Assembly: GCA_910578345.1 (NCBI GenBank)
Contig: CAJTRA010000032.1
Coordinates: forward strand, 1-18,754
Origin: an uncultured Lachnospiraceae bacterium
GTDB lineage: Bacteria; Bacillota; Clostridia; Lachnospirales; Lachnospiraceae
Length of the DNA stretch: 18,754 nucleotides
Direction: 5' to 3'
Positions 14,297-18,754 of the stretch are shown in pieces. The stretch's first letter is position 1; each line of letters opens with the position of its first letter. The position numbers were made by a program, and so were the translations under genes. The notes beneath the pieces were generated by a model. The model made no database searches, had not been told where the DNA came from, and was given only the letters and a program-made list of their open reading frames with translations.

Positions 14297-16624
14297 ATGG
14301 CTATCAGGATTACGGGTATGTATTCTGGTCTGGATACGGAGAGTATCATAGGCGAGCTTGCCTCTGCGCAGAGTATGAAGAAGAATAAACTTGTGAAAGC
14401 GCAGATGAAGCTGAGCTGGAAGCAGGATGCATGGAAAGCCCTGAATACGAAGATTTTTAGTTTTTATACGAATGTGTTGGGTAATATGCGCTTCGAAGGT
14501 TCCTACATGAAGAAAGCGACGAAGGTATCCAGCAGCGCGGTCAGTGTAGTGACGACAGCGGATGCGCCAAACAGCGTGCAGACGATGACGGTTGATAAGC
14601 TGGCGAAGCAGGGATATCTGACTGGCGGCGCGCTCACCCAGGATAAGGATGGCAAGAAAGTTACGGCGTCAACGACGTTAGAACAGCTTGGATTTACAGG
14701 CGACAGCAACGGTGAAGGTAAATTCCGTGTGAAAGTCGGCAATGCGACGACGGATATCACAGTCACGAAAGATATGAAGATATCCGACGTGGTGAAGAAG
14801 CTGCAATCGGCTGGAGTCAACGCGAGTTTTGATGCGAAGAACCAGAGATTCTATGTGAATGCGAAGAACTCCGGAGCCAATGCGGACTTTACGATCACAA
14901 GCAATGACGCAGGCGGTCAGGAAGCGCTTTCTACCTTGAAGCTGATGGCGGCTTACGATCCGAACAGCAATGAGTATAAGGAATATCAGAAATGGGCTGG
15001 TTATGCGAGTGCCGGACGTGCGGATGCAGAGTATGAGGAGGCGGCGAAGCGTGCGGCAGCCAGGAAAGCGAGTACAGACTCTCTTCTGAAGACCAACGAA
15101 ACACTGCAGAAGAGACTGGATGCGTTGAGGAAGGCCAATTCCGAAAGAGATACGCCTTATGATGAGAAGACGAGCGCAGCAGATCTGTATGATCAGCTGT
15201 ATGGTCCGGAGCATGAAGTGGAGAAGAAGGATGCGGACGGTAACGTCGTCATGACCGAGAAGCTGGATGCGGATGGCAATCCTGTGATCGGCGCAGACGG
15301 CAATCCGGAGATGGTTCCTGTCATGGTTAAAGTCAGGGACGGCGGCATCAATAGTGATCTGGGAAAAGCGAAGAAAGCTTTAGAGGCAGCGAAGAAAGCT
15401 CTGGAGGACGGTAAGAAAGACGGTACATTGACCGCAGATGAGATTGCGCAGCTTGAGCAGGATATAGTAACAACGAGTGAGAATGTTTCCAACTTACAGA
15501 AGAAGTTCAATGAAGTCAGCGGCGAGTACAGCTATATGAAGTCTGTGGAAGATACACAGGCGGCGATCGACAAGAACAATGCGACGATCGACGACAATAA
15601 GAAGTACTATGAACTGGATGCGGACGGCAAGCTGAAAGTAGATGCAGATGGTAAAGTGGTCATCACCGCAGACCAGCAGACAGAGGTAACGAATTACTTT
15701 ACAGATAAGATCGCGGCGGCACAGCAGTATCTGGCCGATGCAGCGGCAGCTACCGATGCTGAAAAGGATGCGATGGCGAAGAAAGTGGACGGCCGTGATG
15801 CAGAGATTACACTGAATGATGTAACCTATACGAACAGTACGAATACCTTTACGATCAATGGACTGACCATCACAGCGCAGCAGGAGACGAAACCAGGGGA
15901 AGAGATCACCCTGACGACTGCAGAAGATGCCGACGGCATCTACGACATGATCAAGAACTTCTTTACAGAGTACAATAAACTGATCAATGAGATGGACGGT
16001 CTGTATAATGCAGATTCTTCTAAGGGCTATGAGCCGCTTCTTTCCGAGGAGAAGAACGGGCTGGCAGATGCCGAGATCGAAGAGTGGGAGAAGAAGATCA
16101 AGGATTCCCTGCTCCGCAGAGATTCTACCTTGCGTGACGTGACTGACGCGATCAAGACTGTGATGCTTCAGGGCGCGACGGTGAATGGTAAGAAGATGTA
16201 CTTGTCCGACTTTGGCATTAATACATTAGGTTTCTTTAACGCTGCCGACAATGAGAAGGGCGCTTATCACATTGATGGTGATAAGGATGACGCTACGGTG
16301 GCAAACAACGACGAGACTTTGAAGAATATGATTGCATCCGACCCTGAGACGGTTCAGAAGTTCTTTGCCGGTCTGTCAAAGAACCTGTACGATAAGCTCA
16401 CAGACAAGATGAAAGCCGTCAAGGACACGAGCAGCGCCTTTACCGTATACAACGATAAGACGATGCAGAAAGAGTATGACGACTACAAAGATAAGATCAA
16501 GAAGGAAGAGACGAAGCTGAATGACCTGATCGATAACTGGTATAAGAAGTTTTCAGCAATGGAAACCGCCATGGCGAAACTGCAGTCTAAGAACAACGCC
16601 GTATCCGGTATGTTTGGCGGCTGA
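14297..16624 (+). CDS. fliD: Flagellar filament cap protein FliD, enlarged
   Basis: HAP2, the distal cap under which flagellin subunits fold. 775 aa, longer than most (about 450-680). AGGAGGGA at 14283-14290 is the ribosome site. Seen: N-terminal ITGMYSGLDTESIIGELASAQS (FliD_N), an Ala/Lys/Glu-rich central region with coiled coil (about 235-430), and C-terminal MIKNFFTEYNKLINEMDGLYN-type FliD_C segment (about 550-570), ending in a helix with KKFSAMETAMAKLQSKNNAVSGMFGG. Two clusters of DADG motifs occur in the middle (about 311-332 and 441-453: DADGNVV, DADGNPVIGADGNP, DADGKLKVDADGK). The insertion is probably surface-exposed. FliS and a FliT-like chaperone gene follow. Confidence 0.94.
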   Translation: MAIRITGMYSGLDTESIIGELASAQSMKKNKLVKAQMKLSWKQDAWKALNTKIFSFYTNVLGNMRFEGSYMKKATKVSSSAVSVVTTADAPNSVQTMTVDKLAKQGYLTGGALTQDKDGKKVTASTTLEQLGFTGDSNGEGKFRVKVGNATTDITVTKDMKISDVVKKLQSAGVNASFDAKNQRFYVNAKNSGANADFTITSNDAGGQEALSTLKLMAAYDPNSNEYKEYQKWAGYASAGRADAEYEEAAKRAAARKASTDSLLKTNETLQKRLDALRKANSERDTPYDEKTSAADLYDQLYGPEHEVEKKDADGNVVMTEKLDADGNPVIGADGNPEMVPVMVKVRDGGINSDLGKAKKALEAAKKALEDGKKDGTLTADEIAQLEQDIVTTSENVSNLQKKFNEVSGEYSYMKSVEDTQAAIDKNNATIDDNKKYYELDADGKLKVDADGKVVITADQQTEVTNYFTDKIAAAQQYLADAAAATDAEKDAMAKKVDGRDAEITLNDVTYTNSTNTFTINGLTITAQQETKPGEEITLTTAEDADGIYDMIKNFFTEYNKLINEMDGLYNADSSKGYEPLLSEEKNGLADAEIEEWEKKIKDSLLRRDSTLRDVTDAIKTVMLQGATVNGKKMYLSDFGINTLGFFNAADNEKGAYHIDGDKDDATVANNDETLKNMIASDPETVQKFFAGLSKNLYDKLTDKMKAVKDTSSAFTVYNDKTMQKEYDDYKDKIKKEETKLNDLIDNWYKKFSAMETAMAKLQSKNNAVSGMFGG

Positions 16625-16682
16625 TCAGAGGAGTACCGTTCATAATGTGTCTTGGCTGAACTGTTACCGTATGATGCCTGAT

Positions 16683-16710
16683 ATGCGGCCTGTTGCTTGA
16701 CAGGCCGCAT
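16683..16710 (+). terminator. Terminator after fliD
   Basis: ATGCGGCCTGT (16683-16693) pairs perfectly with ACAGGCCGCAT (16700-16710) around TGCTTG. The tail TCTTGTCTGT is T-rich but not a clean run, so partial read-through into fliS is likely. No good promoter was found between here and fliS. Confidence 0.75.
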
Positions 16711-16775
16711 TCTTGTCTGTATTATTAAGTTAAAGACTTTTACATAAGAAGTTACGATCAAGGAGGAACAGACTT

Positions 16776-17153
16776 ATGCCTATGCAGAATCCCTATGAAC
16801 AGTATCAGAGAAATAAAATATTGACGGCTACACCGGCAGAAGTGACTTTGATGCTCTATGAGGGTGCGATCAAATTCTGTAATATTGCGATCATGGCGAT
16901 CGAGAGCAACGACATGGAGAAGGCCCATGTCAATATTATGAAGACACAGCGGATCATTGAAGAGTTCCGCAATACGCTTGACCGTAAATATGAGGTGGCG
17001 GAAGAGTTCGACAGAATCTATGTGTATGTGCTCAGACGGCTGTTTGATGCGAATATTAAGAAAGACAAGGAGATTCTGGAAGAAGTGAACGGACATCTCC
17101 GCAGTCTCAGGGATACATGGAAAGAAGTCATGAAGAAATGCAATAAGGCATAG
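16776..17153 (+). CDS. fliS: Flagellin export chaperone FliS
   Basis: 125 aa, normal length, four-helix bundle that binds the C-terminal helix of unexported flagellin. CAAGGAGG at 16759-16766 precedes the ATG. Seen: N-terminal MQNPYEQYQRNKILTATPAEV (MxxxxNPYxxYxxxxIxTAxP pattern), LMLYEGAIKFCNIAIMAIE (about 26-44) and a C-terminal helix LRSLRDTWKEVMKK. Placed after fliD, as is usual, and 14 bp before a second small chaperone gene. Confidence 0.95.
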   Translation: MPMQNPYEQYQRNKILTATPAEVTLMLYEGAIKFCNIAIMAIESNDMEKAHVNIMKTQRIIEEFRNTLDRKYEVAEEFDRIYVYVLRRLFDANIKKDKEILEEVNGHLRSLRDTWKEVMKKCNKA

Positions 17154-17166
17154 AAAGGGATGACCT

Positions 17167-17643
17167 ATGAGCCAGAGTGGTGCACAGATATTATTACAGA
17201 GCCTGGAGAAGAAGACACAACTGCTTGACAAGATCATCCAGCAGAACAGCGTGCAGGAAGATATCCTGAAACAGGATGATCTGGATATGGATGCCTTCGA
17301 TGAGGCGATCAACAAACAGGGTGAATATATAGAGGAACTGGACAGATTGGACCAGGGATTTGAGGCAGTCTACGACAGAGTCCGCGCAGAACTTCTTCAG
17401 GATAAGAGCCGTTACCGCGCAGAGATTGCCCGTATGCAGGAGCTGATCCAGAAGATCACGGACAAGATCGTGACGGTCAATGCAGGCAACATGCGCAACA
17501 AAACGCTGGCAGAGAATCAATTTCAGAAGAAGAGGACCACCATAGGCACCGGCGCATCGAAGAATAGAGCGGCCAGGAATTATTACAACAGCATGAATAA
17601 TCTAAATTATGTGTCGCCGCAGTTTTATGATAGTAAGAAGTAG
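17167..17643 (+). CDS. FliT/FlgN-like flagellar chaperone (unnamed)
   Basis: 158 aa. AAAGGGATG at 17153-17161 precedes the ATG. Residues 1-120 are helical with heptad pattern (LLQSLEKKTQLLDKIIQQNSV; FDEAINKQGEYIEELDRLDQGF), similar in style to FlgN and FliT chaperones. The last 40 residues are basic and Asn/Tyr-rich (RAARNYYNSMNNLNY). Directly behind fliS, the slot where FliT, chaperone of FliD, is often found. The C-terminal tail resembles the FlgN tail earlier in this window only in being Asn-rich. I infer an export chaperone for FliD; the family name is uncertain. Confidence 0.65.
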   Translation: MSQSGAQILLQSLEKKTQLLDKIIQQNSVQEDILKQDDLDMDAFDEAINKQGEYIEELDRLDQGFEAVYDRVRAELLQDKSRYRAEIARMQELIQKITDKIVTVNAGNMRNKTLAENQFQKKRTTIGTGASKNRAARNYYNSMNNLNYVSPQFYDSKK

Positions 17644-17688
17644 ACGGCGGTAACTTTGATGGGCGTTGTAGGAATAGGATATTGAGAG

Positions 17689-17735
17689 CACCTTGCATCT
17701 TTGGAAAGCTTTAGGAAGATGTGGGGTGTTTTTTT
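17689..17735 (+). terminator. Intrinsic terminator after fliS and the chaperone gene
   Basis: CACCTTGCATCTT (17689-17701) pairs along all 13 positions with AAGATGTGGGGTG (17716-17728), three of them G-T wobbles. Seven T follow (17729-17735). This isolates the flagellin gene transcriptionally. Confidence 0.88.
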
Positions 17736-17809
17736 ATCATTGGAAAGCCGGCATTGGTTATCGCTCTGACAGAAGAATGAGATATTTTTTAAATTTTTGA
17801 ACTAACCTA

Positions 17810-17835
17810 TAAACAAATTCAGCGACTGCCCGATA
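17810..17835 (+). promoter_or_regulatory. SigD promoter of the flagellin gene
   Basis: TAAA (17810-17813), 15-bp gap, CCGATAT (17829-17835), the best SigD match in the window, inside an AT-rich stretch (TTTTTTAAATTTTTGA upstream) that may act as an UP-like element. Start expected near 17842. Confidence 0.9.
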
Positions 17836-17847
17836 TATATTACAAGT

Positions 17848-17919
17848 AAAGTAAAGCATATTTACTTTCAGGAATGTAATGAGTCCAATGGCTGCGTACG
17901 AGTCTATGGATTCATTGCA
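17848..17919 (+). promoter_or_regulatory. Flagellin leader stem-loops 1 and 2
   Basis: Stem 1: AAAGTAAA-GCATA-TTTACTTT (17848-17868, perfect 8 bp). Stem 2: TGTAATGAGTCCA (17875-17887) with TGGATTCATTGCA (17907-17919), 13 bp with two wobbles and a 19-nt loop. Both lie upstream of the CsrA-type hairpin and could protect the abundant flagellin mRNA from decay. Confidence 0.6.
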
Positions 17920-17932
17920 AAAGAGCAAATAA

Positions 17933-17965
17933 GTGGCAAGGAAGCCACATAAAATTCAAGGAGGA
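17933..17965 (+). promoter_or_regulatory. Putative CsrA sites in the flagellin leader (hairpin loop plus Shine-Dalgarno)
   Basis: GTGGC (17933-17937), loop AAGGAA (17938-17943), GCCAC (17944-17948). GGA in a hexaloop on a 5-bp stem is the classical CsrA target. The Shine-Dalgarno AAGGAGGA (17958-17965) supplies further GGA about 20 nt downstream. The same two-site arrangement is known in the Bacillus subtilis hag leader. csrA and its antagonist fliW lie in this window. Confidence 0.78.
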
Positions 17966-17972
17966 ATATACT

Positions 17973-18754
17973 ATGGTAGTACAGCACAACATTACAGCAA
18001 TGAACTCAAACAGAATGCTTGGTCTTACAACAAAGGCACAGGCGAAGTCCACAGAGAAGTTATCGTCCGGTTATAAGATCAACCGCGCAGCAGATGATGC
18101 AGCAGGCTTATCGATTTCCGAGAAGATGAGAAGACAGATCAGAGGACTGACACAGGCATCTGCGAATGCTCAGGATGGTATCTCCTGCGTACAGACAGCA
18201 GAAGGCGCACTGAATGAAGTACAGGATATGCTTCAGAGAATGAACGAGCTGGCAGTAAAGGGAGAGAACGGCACACTGACATCTGCAGACCGCAGCTATA
18301 TCCAGGCTGAGGTAAAGCAGTTGATGAGCGAGATCGACCGCGTACAGAGCACGACCACATTCAATGAGCAGAGTCTGTTAGATGGCTCCTTCTCCAACAA
18401 GGGTCTTCAGGTAGGTGCAGAGTCCGGCCAGCATATCGGTATTACAATCAAGAACATGAATACCAACGAGTTGATCGCGAATGCAGTGGCAAAGGGAGTG
18501 ACCTTTGGAGTATCCAATACCGAATCTGCTGCAACCAGCACAGATGCGGATAACTATAAAGATGCAAATCTTGTAGATGGCAAGAAGACCTTTGCTTCCA
18601 AGCTGTTATCTAAGTTCTATGAGTTTGATACAGATGGCATTGTTGACACAGAGATTAAAGGCAAGATGGCTACGCTGGATAACCAGAAAGGTGAGATGGC
18701 GAGTGCCCTGACTGACGCTCCTACAGCAGCAGATTTCGCAGCGCTGAATGCATT
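17973..18754 (+). CDS. hag: Flagellin, N-terminal 260 codons (cut by window end)
   Basis: Main filament subunit. ATG at 17973 behind AAGGAGGA (17958-17965). No stop before the window end. Seen: D0/D1 start MVVQHNITAMNSNRMLGLTT, KLSSGYKINRAADDAAGLSI (30-48), NAQDGISCVQTAEGALNEV (65-83), LQRMNELAVKG (87-97), DRSYIQAEVKQLMSEIDRV (106-124), FNEQSLLDGS. Residues equivalent to the TLR5-contact set of Salmonella FliC (Arg90, Leu94, Glu114) are present here as Arg89, Leu93 and Glu113. Cys72 is unusual for a flagellin. From about 160 onward the sequence is a variable domain, with DNYKDANLVDGKKTF. Closest in style to Lachnospiraceae flagellins such as those of Roseburia. Regulated by its own SigD promoter and leader. 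Confidence 0.95.
   Translation, partial: MVVQHNITAMNSNRMLGLTTKAQAKSTEKLSSGYKINRAADDAAGLSISEKMRRQIRGLTQASANAQDGISCVQTAEGALNEVQDMLQRMNELAVKGENGTLTSADRSYIQAEVKQLMSEIDRVQSTTTFNEQSLLDGSFSNKGLQVGAESGQHIGITIKNMNTNELIANAVAKGVTFGVSNTESAATSTDADNYKDANLVDGKKTFASKLLSKFYEFDTDGIVDTEIKGKMATLDNQKGEMASALTDAPTAADFAALNA

Noticed and set aside
16731..16760. SigD promoter before fliS (TAAA and ACGATC)
   Set aside because: The gap is 19 bp or more and the -10 is poor. Read-through from fliD is as likely.
17933..17948. The AAGGAA hexaloop before flagellin as an ANTAR site
   Set aside because: It has A1 and G4, but there is no paired second hexaloop and no overlapping terminator. The CsrA reading fits the context far better.
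1..18754. tRNA, rRNA, CRISPR arrays, prophage or defence genes
   Set aside because: Nothing resembling these was seen on reading through. The only mobile traces are the transposase end and the two repeat-bounded intergenic blocks.

Overview
The window looks like part of a chromosome from a motile, low-to-mid-GC Clostridia, most likely Lachnospiraceae. This rests on gene families only: alpha-type glutamine synthetase I followed by an ANTAR regulator, lysine/DAP synthesis through DapL, a Roseburia-like flagellin (N-terminus MVVQHNITAMNSNR), SigD-type (sigma-28) promoters, and the fliW-csrA pair. No rRNA or tRNA was seen, so the placement is inference.

Layout. (1) 1-482: 3' end of an IS4-type transposase, cut by the window edge. 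(2) 483-2564: candidate promoter and strong hairpin, then glnA and an ANTAR-domain regulator whose receiver lacks the phospho-acceptor Asp. (3) 2565-2886: almost filled by a 221-bp imperfect palindrome flanked by a 9-bp direct repeat. (4) 2887-5106: dapF and dapL, two steps of meso-diaminopimelate/lysine synthesis. (5) 5105-5252: a chain of hairpins ending in a terminator. (6) 5264-12237: late flagellar operon flgM-flgN-flgK-flgK2-flgL-fliW-csrA behind a SigD promoter and ahead of a terminator. It contains two tandem FlgK paralogues and a 95-bp hairpin-rich spacer before flgL bounded by a 16-bp direct repeat. (7) 12243-13469: a convergent DUF3880/CgeB-like glycosyltransferase on the minus strand. 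(8) 13579-17735: flaG-fliD behind a SigD promoter, a terminator, then fliS and a FliT/FlgN-like chaperone, and a second terminator. (9) 17810-18754: flagellin gene, open at the window end, behind a near-perfect SigD promoter and a leader of about 130 nt with three stem-loops. The last one shows AAGGAA in its loop, a typical CsrA site, 10-25 nt before the Shine-Dalgarno.

Together the flagellar genes encode what is made after hook completion: the anti-sigma factor that is exported (FlgM), hook-filament junction proteins (FlgK, FlgL), cap (FliD), filament (flagellin), export chaperones (FlgN, FliS, FliT-like) and the FliW-CsrA-flagellin post-transcriptional loop. Three SigD promoters and the hag leader hairpin tie these units together at transcription and translation.

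The most unusual items are the 221-bp palindromic element, the hag leader structure, the doubled FlgK, the hairpin-rich spacer before flgL, and the enlarged FliD and FlgL middle domains.
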